Source: Paracyclopina nana (lineage: Eukaryota > Arthropoda > Copepoda > Cyclopoida > Cyclopettidae). From it: a stretch of 64,000 nucleotides of DNA. The DNA is taken from NCBI GenBank assembly GCA_019096065.1, contig JAGUCH010000004.1:248001-312000 (forward strand). The letters run 5' to 3'. Made by a program: the position numbers and the translations under genes. Positions 1 to 12,100 of the stretch are shown in pieces (the first letter of the stretch is position 1; each line of letters starts with the position of its first letter). The notes beneath the pieces were generated by a model. That model was not told where the DNA came from and did no database searches. It was given only the letters and a program-made list of their open reading frames with translations.

Positions 1-106
1 TTACATTTTTTGCCAGCATATGGAGCCTTGTCATCAGGTTTAGTCAAAGCTGGGCCATAATTTTCTTGAACAAATGACTGCACTTGAGAGCTAAAGGGAC
101 CATAAA
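1..106 (-). CDS. Possible partial exon of an unidentified gene
   Basis: On the minus strand an open frame of about 35 codons runs to the left edge. It contains readable, non-repetitive protein (VYGPFSSQVQSFVQENYGPA, then TKPDDKAPYAGKK). An in-frame TAA lies about 20 nt upstream of a pyrimidine-rich stretch and a possible AG acceptor near 106. A possible GTAA donor touches the window edge at bases 1-4. I do not recognise the family. The frame is short and both splice sites are weak, so it may not be coding. Confidence 0.22.
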
Positions 107-1510
107 CCTCCCAGGGTGAAAAAGAGACTTATCATAAAATGTCTTTAGTAGTAAATCTTTTGGCATTTCGCACTCCCATGAGCATTGTCACAGACAGCAC
201 GTGCTGACCCACATTTCCCGCATTTTTCCCTACATAGTAATTGCTGTAAAACGATTTCCCTGGGCTATAATCCACTTTACAGATCTGACTCAGCTTTTTT
301 CTGCTGTCATAAGTGTGTTTATCATTTGGGGGGTATAAAGGGCATTTTATGAACCAGTATGCTATTTTGGAGTTTTTTCTTGAGCAGTGTCAGCTGAAAA
401 TCCCAGCTGTTGCCCCAAACGGCCGCTAGGAGCGCCCTACATCAATGTTATTGTTATGATACTAGTGTGAATTTAACTGCCCGTTTTTATGCTCCCCAGC
501 CTTGCACAAATGCATATTCCTTCTGGACATGAGTAATAGTTTGTGTTTTACAGCCCCAGGGCAAAAATGTTATCTTGCTGTGCAAAATAAATGAGACAAC
601 TTCATCAAGAGAGTAGGAAAAACCGCAATTCCGAGCTAAGGAGATTAGGCGCAATTAATCACTGATTTTCAGTTGGCCAAACAAAATGCAATTTTTCAAT
701 TCCCAGGAGAATGAAAATTCCACATTTTGTGACAGCTTTTAAAAAAAATCCTCCAAATGCTCAAAAGTAAACATAGTTTTCCTTTTTTGAATCCTGGCCA
801 GCAAAACTTTTTTGTCTTGACAAAAAAAAGAACATGTGTGAAGTTGAAAGCAAATTTCTGGGCAAGGAAAAAGAAGAAAAGAGTTTTTTTTCAGTAGCTT
901 TGATTTAAAAAAAAGAGGAATCTTTTGTTACAGTTCTCTTTTCACAAATCTTGAGCAAATTGAATGGAAAAAGTATTTTTCACCAAAATGAACATGTAAA
1001 ATAAACTGACCACAATTCACAATGGGGTGCAGATCCCCCCAAAACCCAGCAGGATTAATTAAAATGCACCCATTGTGTCCAGCCACAAATGCAATCTGTC
1101 TGAATTGTCACACCAAAATTGGACTTGTGTAACCCCACCTAGAAAATATCCAATTTCAATATGGAGAGACATGTGGTAACAATTTAATGTCTAACAAGTA
1201 AAGTTTCTGAGTGTGTAATCCAATTCCTTTTGCACACATTTTGGGAAGCATTTTTAGCTGTCAAAGCCAATCATTAATTTTGCCAGCTACAATTGAGCTT
1301 GGAGGTCTTTGTTCAAAACCGTGGGATCAGTGACAAAGGTTACACTTCTAAGTAGTGCAACTAAAACTAGGTCTCATTTTGGCCACCCACTTTCTAGCTA
1401 TTCTTGTGTGTAATGAGAATTGCCTGAATTTGCACATGTTGTTGTGATATTAGCAAAAATTATGAATGACACAAATTACAGTTGGAAAAAAGCTGGATGA
1501 TGAGTTTACC
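107..1510. other. AT-rich DNA without a recognisable gene
   Basis: No ORF with protein-like composition and no RNA gene was seen. The sequence is rich in A and T runs. It may be an intron or flank of the partial gene at the left edge. Confidence 0.5.
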
Positions 1511-1512
1511 AG

Positions 1513-2505
1513 GTTTCATTTCAGGATTTATTTTTGGCTTGACTCAGATATTTGACCCATCACAGGAAATGTAAACAAAGCATAGTCTTCTTTAACTAGT
1601 CTTGTTGTTTGAATGTTTTTGATTTTTAAACATCATTTACAACCTATTTTCATAATAAAAGCATGAAGAAAGATACTTTGAAAAATATTAAAGTGATTCA
1701 TTTCATTTCACAATTAATTTTGGCTCGACACAGATTTTTGACCCTTCGCAGGAAGTGTAAACAAAGCGTATTCTTCTTTAACTAGTCTTGTTGTTTTAAT
1801 GTTTTTAATTTTTAACATAATTTAGAACATATTATCAAAAAATATTAGTGTTAAATAAGATGAAAAAGATTTTAAAAGTGATTCATTTCATAATTAATTA
1901 ATTTTGGCTCGACACAGATTTTTGACCCTTTGCAGGAAGTGTAAACAAAGCGTATTCTTCTTTAACTAGTCTTGTAGTTTAAATGTTTTTATTTTATTTT
2001 TTAAACATCATTTAGAACATATTGTCATAATATTAGTATTAAGTAAGATACTTTGAAAAATATTAAAGTGATTCATTTCATTTCACAATTAATTTTGGCT
2101 CAACACAGATTTTTGACTCTTTGCAGGAAGTGAAAACAAAGCGTATTCTTCTTTAACTAGTCTTGTTGTTTGAATGTTTTTAATTTTTAAACATCATTTA
2201 GAACATATTAGCAAAATAATAGTGTTAAATAAGATACTTTGAAAAAGATTAAAGTGTTTCATTTCACAATTAATTTTGGCTCAACACAGATATTTGACCC
2301 TTTGCAGGAAGTGTAAACAAAGCGTTTTCTTTCTTAACTAGTCTTGTGTATTGTGATAATATTAGTATAAAGTCAGACACTTTGAAAAAGATTAAAGTGA
2401 TTCCTTTCATTTCACAATTAATTTTGGCTCGACACAGATTTTTGACCCTTTGCAGGAAGTGTAAACAAAGCATAGTCTTGTTTAACTAGTCTTGTTGTTT
2501 GAGTG
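1513..2505. repeat. Tandem repeat, ~185-bp unit, about 6 copies
   Basis: A block containing 'ggctcgacacagatttttga', then 'gcaggaagtgtaaacaaagc' and 'ctttaactagtcttg' recurs near 1535, 1720, 1905, 2095, 2275 and 2430. Copies differ by small indels, and the copy near 2340 is shortened. No coding potential is visible. The first copy is the most diverged. Confidence 0.85.
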
Positions 2506-2509
2506 TTTT

Positions 2510-4039
2510 CCTCTCAAAATGAAGTCTTTAGAGTTGTGGAATGTGTGGTCATGAGAGTGATGTAGGAGCGGATCTTATCGAGCTGAAAGGGTGTCAGCCC
2601 TCTTTTGTTTTGCTTAGTCTGAATCAGCTGCATTGCCATAATAATGCAGAGGACGTGACAGACCTCACACCAAGAGTCCACGTGTGTGCTTAGACATCTC
2701 AAGATGAAGATTTGGGCAGGAAAAGTGCATTCCACAAATTGGTCTGGACAATGATTGCTTCTTTCCTCAGAGAGTCACTGCAAAATGAAGGCAGATTGGC
2801 CTGAAAAACTGCTCAGCACTAAATCTTCAGCCCTGAGCCAAATTTCAGGGGAGCAACTGTTCAAGTTGTTCAAGTGCAGCAATAAAACTAGCATGGGTCA
2901 ATGATTGCAAAGCTTCTGAGCTCAACTAGAACATCATTCCTTACAAATGACTATTTTCAAGCATCTCATAAAAAAGCCAGGCTTGAAATGATCCCAATGC
3001 TGAAAATGTGTTGACAAAGGCAAATTAGCTTTCTCTCAGCTATTTTGAGCTCAATTACTGAATACTGAGAGAAAACAGCTGAAATGTTGGGGAGACAACA
3101 AATGTTCTTGGTCAAAAAAGCTTTGGAACAAAATGTCATCATCTATCATCTCACATTCTTGGATGATGAAGCTACTTTTTTGAGCAGCAAATATTTCCCA
3201 ATTTCGGTGGCCAATCATCAATTCTGAATAAATCCTGGAAATCATGTTGTTGATGTTGACAGCTCAGCATTTGTTGCCCTCAAGCATTTTGGAGAGCTCT
3301 GGCACAAACAAGTTGTTGTTTTTTTTCATGACAAAATGTCTTCTTCCAAAATGATGTCTTGGCAACCTCCCACCATGCCATGCCAAGAGATGACACCAGA
3401 GAAGAAGAAAAAAGTTTAATGATGACAAGAGCCAATGAGGCTTATCTCCAAATCCGGAATCTGAATTGCAATAATAATGGGTGTGTCAAGACTTGCCTTC
3501 TTGTGTGGCTTCATTTTCCAAAGACTTCATTAGCCATTGAAGTTTTTAGAGCCCATCTGAGGCTCGTTTATACCTGTCAAAATGTCTTCAAGGCTCCTTT
3601 TTTATCTATGATTTTGACCATTTCAAAACCATTCTTTACCAGCTCTTATTTTTATCCCTTTTTAAATTAGATACTATGCAAGCTGACTAAAAAGATTTTA
3701 AAATTATCTCAAAATTGGCTCTTTTGCTCCATTTTTGGCTGTTTCCTCTCCACTCAATCAAATGCAGGATAACCAGACTAGACAAATTTAAATAATATTT
3801 GCAAACTGGCTGTTTCCAATTAGTCACAAGAGCAGCTACCAGATTTAGCAATTTAAATTCATTTAGATCAAATTAGATCAAATACCAGATGTGTGCATGA
3901 CAGTTGAATTAGAAGTGAAATCAGCTATATTTGGGATTACTTTGTACAATATAGCAATAATGATAAAAAGGAAATATTGGAGGACTGGATGGATCACAGT
4001 GAGTTTCTTTGGCAAGCTTGAATGATGAGAATGAGGCCA
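2510..4039. other. Gene-free stretch 3' of the GAS1-like gene
   Basis: Only short chance ORFs are present. The longest, at 3359-3670 (+), has no recognisable domain and no splice context. I see no repeats of note here. Confidence 0.5.
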
Positions 4040-6178
4040 TTAATGGGCGCCAAGACCGATTTCTTCTGGAGTGGGAGGTGGAGCAGCAGGATTAGGATTA
4101 GGTTGGTGATCCTTGAAGATGGTGGCAAAGCTGGCCCCCACCCAATTGATGATGATGGTGGCAAAGACAGAGAAGATGATGAGACACCGGTCCAGCTTGG
4201 CCATCCAGGATGAAGATGAATGATGGCTAGTGTCGATGTCATTATCAAGGATGTCGTCAATGGGTTTGAAGCACAACTCCTCCATGTTGGCCTTGATGCC
4301 AACACAGTCAAAGTCCTCAGTGCCATCACAGAAGCAGTGCTCCAGCTTGGCCGAGGCTGGCTGTCGTTTGAGGATGTTGATGCTGTTCAAGCACCGGTCA
4401 GTACAGGTTCGTCCCTTGAACATTGCTTGGCAGAACCGGTGGTAGTATTCTAAGGCGGTGGCGCACAGCGGATCCGCCGCACATATCCACTGTGCAGCCG
4501 TGCAAGAGACCACAGTGTCAGCTCTGGTGGCATACATCACTTCTTCTTGGCATGCTCCAATGTTCACCTTGCTTTGCTCGCAAAAAGCATCTCCCGAGCA
4601 GTTGCACTGAAATCCAAAAGGAGATGGGGTCATTAATTCGGCGCGTCACTCATTAAATTTGGCGCGCAGTAAATGTAAACAAAACATCTTCATTGCTTTG
4701 CTTTGGGCCATAATTCAAGTTAATTGCTACTCGTTACACCCGAGGAAAACGATTCAACCACCTTTGGTCACGCCACACCAGGTGAAGACCATTATTATTA
4801 TGAAAAAGGGTTACTGGCTGCAGCAATATTTCTCAATTTCCACAGCTCAAAGGAAGAGCCGCCATTTTAGCCTCGCATGAAAGGGCTCCAAGAATCCAAA
4901 TGAAAACATGTCAATTTGGAGCAGCTTGACAAGTCAATCAAGTCCTCCTATCAGGGACCAAAATCTTGAGAGGCTACAGTAATTGCTACTTCTGGCTACA
5001 ACAAAAACTTCCAGTCTTCTCTGGGCAATGAAGACATAAAAGAAGCTCTTATTTCAACTCTCTCATAAAATCCGGAGCAGCATTTTCTGCTCAAAGAGCT
5101 TTTTATTGCCCTACAATCACGACATTGGAAAATGAGATGCACAGCTCTGCTACAACTTTTGGCTGTGGGAGGTCTGCTATAAACTATACAGTATGGATGT
5201 GATGGTGAAAAGCTTTGTGAGCCACACACACACACATGTGCTAAGGTAAAACGACTCAATTTTGAGTGAGAGGTCAGTGAACAGGAGCATAACATTTCTC
5301 TTTTCTCCTTGGGGATCGAATGACCAGCTCCAATGATTGCAGGGGGTCGGTTCACAGTGGAGTTTCCTGACATATTTTCTACATTTCCAAACTACAGACT
5401 CAATTATCTGAATATGTCTTTCCTTCAATATTTCTTTTCATGCTACGTATTTTTTGTTTTTAGACTTTCCGGATTAATATAAGCGGTCAACGTTGACCTC
5501 AAGAGTGTCCGAGGCTGAAAACATCAGCCTGGAAATTGTGCTCCGATCAAGAGACCAAAGGCAACAACAAGAGTGAAAATTCAGTCGAGCACAAGCGAGT
5601 CAGCAAAAGCTGCAAGTTGTGCAAAAAGCTGTAATTACCTTCATCAGCCTTCGGCCTTCGTGTGTCGACATGAGGGCAATGAGGGAATGCCTGCAATGAG
5701 CACTGCACACTTGAGTCTTGCCCTTGACCAAATCCAGACATCCCAAGGCGTAATTTTGCAGCGCTAGTCCACATCCAGCACGATACGCACACTTGATCCT
5801 GGCTGTGTTGCAATCCACCGAGGCGGCCTCGGCCTCGGCCGGTCCGGTGTAATTGGGCCACAACTGAGGTACCAGCCCCTTATGGAGTCCATCCGGAGTG
5901 ACAACCACTGCAGGAGGTTCTTCGGTCACCTCAGTCGTCTCCAGGATGACGACATTCTCCACCTCACCCAGCGAAGTTTGGTACACAATTTCCAACTCTT
6001 GCTCACTCACTTGTCCTTGGCTGAATCTTCGCTCTTGTCGTTGCCTCTGGTCTCCATCACGGAGCACAATTTCCTCGGCGATGTTCGCAGCCTCGGACAC
6101 CGAGGAGGTCGACAACGTTGCCATCGCCGAAGCGAAGAAGAAGATGATGCACAATCCGGATAGCTTCATGATGTTCAA
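4040..6178 (-). CDS. GAS1-like GDNF-receptor-domain protein
   Basis: Two exons, 5639-6178 and 4606-4040, join in phase 0 at a GTAATT donor and a TTTCAG acceptor to give 368 aa. The start at 6178 gives a hydrophobic signal peptide (residues ~1-22). An acidic, Thr/Val-rich linker follows. Then come two cysteine-rich modules of the GFR-alpha/GAS1 type, at residues ~118-215 (CNTARIKCAYRAGCGLALQN ... CSAHC ... CNCSGD) and ~222-300 (CTAAQWICAADPLCATALEY ... CTDRC ... CFCDG). A hydrophobic stretch of ~20 residues near residue 335 and a Pro-rich tail end the protein, so it is either a C-terminal membrane segment or a poor GPI signal. GAS1 family proteins are surface co-receptors (for Hedgehog in vertebrates); that role here is inference. 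The intron spans the junction between the first module and its CNCSG loop. It could alternatively be a diverged GFR-alpha-like receptor. Confidence 0.8.
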
Positions 6179-7466
6179 GATCTCGCGGACAACTGAGCAG
6201 CGTCGCTCGCCTTGAACAGGTCAAAGTCGGCGCTCACGCGATCACGGCGGCGGTGGCCGCGGCAAAAGCGGCTATAATGTCTTCATCAACGGTCCGCTAT
6301 GCTATGCTAGACTCAAATGGTCAATTTGGTCCAACTTGGCCCCATTAGCTGCAAACTACCAACTTCTTCACTCTACTGTAAAATGAAGGCTGATCCAAAA
6401 GACAAATCCAGCCAAAACTTGGATGTTTCTTGAGTAAACTCCATTTTCCAAACTCAATTGATCTTTTTAAGACTTTTAAAACAATATTTAGTTAATTTAA
6501 ATTTCCCCTCAATCTAATTAAGCTTAAAAGTAAAAACTTTTCAATGCTTGGATATTTTTCATTTTTTAATCCTCACAATAACTCAGATATTAAGGAAAAA
6601 TTTTTAATTTCAATAAGCTTAAATAAGGCATTCTAAAAAAAATTCACTTCTTCAGCAATTAATTACTTCAAAATAACAAAAAACTTTTAAAAAATGAATT
6701 TTCATTACTTCATGATGTGGGATATAAGGATTTATAAGCTTTAAATTAAAATGAGGCCATATAATTTAATAGATACTGCAAAACGGTTTCCTCGAGCTAT
6801 AATTCAGTTAACCGTTTTGACTCCATTATTTTACGTCACAAGTTAACTAAAAAACACAAATAAATTAACTTTTAAATTTATTTTTTATTATTTTGCTATG
6901 TGCTCTTATCCTTTTAAAGAGCCTGCAAACTTTGCAATATGTTTAATATTTTTAACATTTTTAAAAGCAAACATTTAAGTAACCCTTAAGTAAGTAAGTG
7001 CAAAATGGCTTCTAATTTAGTTTATAAAAGGAAGACCAAAAACCATAAGATGTTTTCCACTCCTCCTTTCATTTTTCAAATTGATTTTCAGAAATAAGTA
7101 ATGTGGTGTTCATCTACGTCATTTTTCCTTATCAAAAGGAAACTTATGACATGAAGACTCCATCATTTTTATTATTTCACATTTAACTATTAGGTATAAC
7201 AAAATCAACTGTTCAGAATCATTACCAACTCTTAGTTTTAAGCTAAATCTCTCTATACTTAAATTATTTGCCAAATGCAAACGGAACAGGCTTCAAAGAT
7301 CTTAAAATACTTTTGTTTAATTTTTTGACATGAACTTTAAAAAAATCATGCCAATGGAAGTTCTTTTCATTTTTAGGAGCTTGGTTTGGACTTTTTTTTC
7401 AGTGGCAATTTGTCAATCCTGGGTAAATTAATGCAACATAATTCAAAGATGGAGAACATAAAGTAA

Positions 7467-7570
7467 TTTTATATCCCCACTTTATATTGGAACTTATCTA
7501 GTTTATATCCCCTCTTTACATTGGAACTTATCTAGTTTATATCCCCTCTTTACATTGGAACTTATCTAGC
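7467..7570. repeat. Three tandem copies of a 34-bp unit
   Basis: The unit contains 'tttatatcccctctttacat' followed by 'tggaacttatctag'. The last two copies are identical and the first differs by a few bases. Confidence 0.85.
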
Positions 7571-7726
7571 TCCCCAAAAGTTAGAAGTTAGAAGAAGGCA
7601 TGACATAGATTGGAACCTTAGATATTTGGATCAGAAATCGGCCTTTCTTTTTTCCGCCAAAGTGTTTTACGGAAACAGCTGTTGCACCTTACAGTGGCGC
7701 CATCTAGCAAGATTAATGTCAAAATC

Positions 7727-7815
7727 GGCTCTTATAACTATAGCTTGGTGGTTAGTGCATTGAAGTCTTAGTAAAGCCATCTGAGGTTCGAATCCCAGAC
7801 ATGCCTTGACTTTTT
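7727..7815 (+). repeat. tRNA-like Pol III unit (SINE head or tRNA pseudogene)
   Basis: An A-box-like stretch (tagcttggtggttagtgc, 7741-7758) is followed about 27 nt later by a good B box (ggttcgaatccc, 7785-7796) and a T-run (7810-7814) that could terminate Pol III. The T arm has a bulge and the acceptor stem does not pair well. A working tRNA is therefore unlikely and a tRNA-derived repeat is the better call. Confidence 0.55.
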
Positions 7816-7978
7816 CTTTTTTCTATTTTGCATTGGAATTTGTCAAACTCCTGCAGTTTGGGCAAACTAAAATAGACTTATAACAGCAATTCCAAATCCA
7901 GTTTTTTTTTAAATTCTTCGGAATTTGGAGTAGTTCCATAGAATATTAGCATTATAATGTATATTTATATATTTACAT

Positions 7979-8162
7979 CGAGCTGGGGATCATAAAGTAG
8001 GGCCGTTAAAGAGCTGAGAGAGGATTACAAGTGGGAAAACACGAGTACAGATTTACTAGCCCGAGCCTGCGAGGGCTGCAATTGTACAAGTGTTTTACCA
8101 AGTTAAAATCCGAGGTCAGCTTTTTAACAGCCGGCAGCCCTAATTTATGTTCCCTAGCTCAG
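7979..8162. mobile_element. 184-bp MITE with near full-length palindrome
   Basis: The ends are inverted copies: 'gagctggggatcataaa' at the left against 'tttatgttccctagctc' at the right. The inverted similarity continues inwards (ttaaagagctga / tcagctttttaa; gggaaaacac / gtgttttacc) to a short GC-rich centre near 8070. It lies in gene-free DNA. No transposase is present. The target duplication is unclear, possibly TA. Confidence 0.7.
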
Positions 8163-8345
8163 TATATACATTTTTACATTCTATAATATGATTTTTGAGT
8201 GTTTTAATGAAGTTACCGGGCTGCTCCATGCCCTATAAAATGCTGCTCGGTTTTTCGGTGTTGAGCTAATATCACTGGCTCTCACGTGCTAGCATCCTGT
8301 GGTTTGGGAGCTATGAAATAGAATATAAAAAGCCATTTATTCTGA

Positions 8346-8419
8346 GGTGCTCCCATGGCACAATGGTAAAGCGCTGGGTTATTAATTCTGTTGTCTGAGG
8401 TTCAAATCCCAGTCATGCC
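8346..8419 (+). repeat. tRNA-like Pol III unit
   Basis: A-box-like 'tggcacaatggtaaagcg' (8356-8373) and B box 'ggttcaaatcc' (8399-8409) have tRNA-like spacing and are followed by a T-rich tail. The 3' part (cccagtcatgcc) resembles the unit at 7727-7815 (cccagacatgcc), which suggests a repeat family. The stems fit poorly for a functional tRNA. Confidence 0.5.
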
Positions 8420-8489
8420 TTCACTTTGGTCTGATTTCTTTATCTGGCTTAAATTATGTTAAATTCCTGTAATAGCAGCCAACTAACAT

Positions 8490-8905
8490 GAAGTTTTGGT
8501 AGCTCAATGGTTAGAGCATTGGAATGCAAATCGAATCCATATAGTTTCTCTCTTTTTTCTCTCTTAATTGGAATTAAGATTAGTTCCATGGAATATGAGG
8601 GGCATAAAATTACTTTATAGCCCTCAAATTTGATTCTTGAGCCATAAAGAATTAACTATCTGAGGTTCGAATCCAGATAGTTTCTCAATTTTTTCTCTTA
8701 TTTGGAATTAAGATTAGTTCCATGGAATGTGAGGGGCATCAAATTACTTTATAACCCTCAAATTTGATTCGTGAGCCATAAAGAATTAACTATCTGAGGT
8801 CCGAATCCAGATAGCTTATATCTTTTTTCTCTTATTTGGAATTAAGATTAGTTCCATAAAATTACTTTACAACCCTCAAATTTGATTCTTGAGACATAAA
8901 GAATT
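8490..8905. repeat. tRNA-like fragment plus three ~134-bp tandem copies
   Basis: It begins with a tRNA-like A box (tagctcaatggttagagca, 8499-8517). Three direct copies (starting near 8541, 8676 and 8810) follow, each with 'ggaattaagattagttccat' and a B-box-like 'ctgaggttcgaatccagata'. Each repeat unit therefore carries a truncated Pol III-type element. Confidence 0.6.
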
Positions 8906-9112
8906 TACCATACCCCAAAATGCTTAGAAAGATCTGAACCATAAAGGACCAGAGTCAGATCTGTAAACTGATTTATGACACTAGGGAATCATATTACAGC
9001 ATATAAAATAATTTATATCCCCCAAATTGCATAGAAAGAGCAGGATTGACATAAAAAATGCAGCATATCATATATGATCTAGTATTCAAAGATAGTGGCA
9101 AACGTGACAATG

Positions 9113-12100
9113 TTATGCTTGAGCAGCCTTCTTCTGGATCTTCTCCTGCATCTCCTCCGTTTGGAGCTGCTCATAGGTGAGCAAGGAGACTCCGAGTTGG
9201 TCTTCCCGCGTGAACGGCTGAGCCATTTGCCTCAGCCATTTCCGAGAGACTTGCATGGCTTCCTCGGTGGACAGGTTGCACATGGAGTCACGCAAATGCT
9301 CCTGGATCCACTTGGGCAGCTTGCCCCGCTTGTCATTGCGGGCAAAGCGTTTGTCAGCAAAGATCATAATTCCATAGTCGGTTTTTCCGCGCAGAGCCCG
9401 GCCCACGCACTGGGCTGCATGACGCATGGCATCAAAGGTGAGGAAATCGTTCTCCCGGATTTGGAACTGATCTCGCAAGTATTCCAGCCTCGCCTGCAAC
9501 CATGAGCAAAGCTTGAGATTAATCTACCATTACATGCTTGAAAAAGCTTTGAAAATGGCATTTGTGGCTTGCAAAAGCTTCAAACGAAGCATTTGATGCA
9601 CAGATTGAATTCAAAGGCGAGGATATTGCTCTTCCGGATTTGGAACTGATCCCGCAAGTATTCCAGCCTCGCCTGCAACCATGAGCAAAGCTTTAGGTCA
9701 ATCTGCTATAATATGCTTCAAAAGTTTTGAAAATGGCATTCATGGCTTGCAACAGCTTCAAACGAAGCATTTGATGCAAAGATAGTATTCAAAGGCGAGG
9801 AAATCGTTCTCCCGGATTTGGAAATGATCCCGCAAGTATTCCAGCCTCGCCTGCAACCATGAGCAAAGCTTAAGATTAATCTGCTCTTTTATGCTTGCAA
9901 AAGCTTCAAAAATGGCATTCATGGCTTGCAAAAGCTTCAAATGAAGAATTTAGGGTCTTTCCATGTGGTGCGTCAACAAACAGTAAATGAGTGATAGTGT
10001 CAAAAAATGGTAACTGTGTGCTATGCAATGCGCAATAGTGGCAGTGTCAAGGAGTGACTGGCAGATGGACATGTAACAAGCAACCAAAACACACTTTATT
10101 TCATACCTCAATTCATTTATCCCCTTTTTCTTACAAAAAACTCCAATTTAACCTATATGACTTTCTGCTTAGTCTGGTAACTCTTCATGAAAAACAAACT
10201 TTTATGCTTTTGTCCATCTGGCTTGTGTTGTGTTGTGCTGTGCTGTGATGTGACAAATTTCGGTAACTTGGAAAATTTAGCACTGATTGTAGTGTCGAGT
10301 TTTGGTAACTTAGTGTCAAAAAAGCACCACATGGAAAGCCCCTTAATGCACAGATTGAATTCAAAGGCAAGGATATTGCTCTTCCGGATTTGGAACTGAT
10401 CCCGCAAGTATTTCAGCCTCGCCTGCAACCTTGAACAAAGCTTTACGTCAATCTGCTATAATATGCTTGCAAAAGCTTAAAAAATGGCATTCATGGCTTG
10501 CAACAGCTTCAAATGAAGCATTTGATGCAGAGATTGAATTCAAAGGCAAGGACATTGCTCTTCCGGATCTGGAACTGATTTCGTATGTATTCCAGTTTTC
10601 CCACAAAATCTGGTATTTTATGATTGCAAAAGCTTGTAGCATCTGTGGCTTGCAACAGCTTCAAATGTAACATTTGAGGCAAAGCTTGAATTCAAAGGCA
10701 AGAAATTACTATTCCAGATTTGGAACTGATCCCACAAGTATTCCAGCCTCGCCTGCAACCACGAGCAAAGCTTTTGGTCAATCTGCTATAATATGCTTCA
10801 AAAAGCATTGAAAATGGCATTCATGGCTTGCAAAAGCTTGCAAATGAAGCATCTGATGCACAGATTGAATTCTAAGGTGAGGGAGGTCATTGCTCTTCCG
10901 GATTTGAAGTATTCCAGCTTTGTCAGCAAAATCTGGCATCTTATGTTTGAAAAAGCTCAAAATATAGTATTTGTAGCTTGCAACAGCTTCAAATGAAGCA
11001 TTTGATGCACAGCTTGAATTCAAAGGCAAGGACATTGCTCTTCCGGATTTGCAACTGATCCTGCAAGTATTCCAGCCTCGCCTGCAACCATGATCAAAGC
11101 TTTAGGTCAATCTGCCATAATATGATTCAAGCTTCAAAGCTTGAAATCTCACATTTTTTGCATGAAAAAGCTAGACATCTAACATTTTGAAATATTGCAG
11201 TTGTTGCTACAAAAAGCATGAAATATCACATTTTTAGCTGAAAAAAGCTTTTAATCTTGCATTTTTCAGCTTGTAAAAGCAGGAAATGTAGCAGTTTTGG
11301 CTCAAAAAACCTTGAATCTTCCATTTTTTGGCTTGAAGAAGCACAAAAATATTGCATTGGTTTTATGAGAAAGCTTGAAATATCACATTTTTGGCTTGAA
11401 ATCTAACAATTTGTGTAGAAAAAGCTTTGAATCCTCCATTTATGGTTTGAAGAAGCTCAAAATCTAAGATTTGTTGAAACAAAAAGCTTTTTTGAACAAC
11501 ATTTTTGCTTTCAAAAGCTAGAAATCTAACTATTTTGGCTAAATAAAGCTTAAACTATAGGATTTATAAGCTTGAAACCTCACATTATTGGCTTGAAAAG
11601 CTCAAAATCATCTCACATTTTAGCCTGAAAGAGCTTGAAATCTCGCATTTTGTAGCTCGAAAAAGCTTTTAATCTAACTAATTTGGCTAAAAAAACATAA
11701 AAGGTTGCATTTTTTGCTTTTAAAAGCTTTTAATATCACAGATTTGGCTTTAAAAAGCTAGAAATATTGCATTTTAAGCTTGAAAAAGCTAGAAATCTCG
11801 CATTTTTTACTCGCATTTTTTAGCTTGAAATCTTGCATTCAGAAATGTTTTGACATTTTTTTGGTTAGACAAAGCGTGCAATCTCACATTTTTTAGTCGT
11901 GAATCTTGCATTGTGTAGCTTGAAAAAGCTTTAAATCTCGCATTAGTTTCTAAAAAAGCTTGATATTTCACACTTTTTGCTTGAAAAGGCATAAAATCTC
12001 ACATCTTTGGCTTGAAAGAGCACGTAATCTTGCATTTTTTAGCTTGAAAAAAGCTAGAAATTTTTTTTTTTGAAATTTTTAAGCTTGAAATCTTGCATTT

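Larger units (their letters stand above)
6179..9112. other. Intergenic region with small repeats, no protein gene
   Basis: AT-rich spacer between the GAS1-like gene and the XPD 3' end. It holds the 34-bp repeat, the tRNA-like units, the MITE and the 134-bp repeat listed separately. No open frame with protein-like content was seen. Confidence 0.6.

Noticed and set aside
3359-3670. 103-codon + strand ORF
   Set aside because: No recognisable domain, ordinary AT-rich composition, no evidence of splice sites or conservation; could be chance.
7727-8419. Functional tRNA genes
   Set aside because: A and B boxes are good but the acceptor and T stems do not pair well, and no convincing anticodon arm forms.
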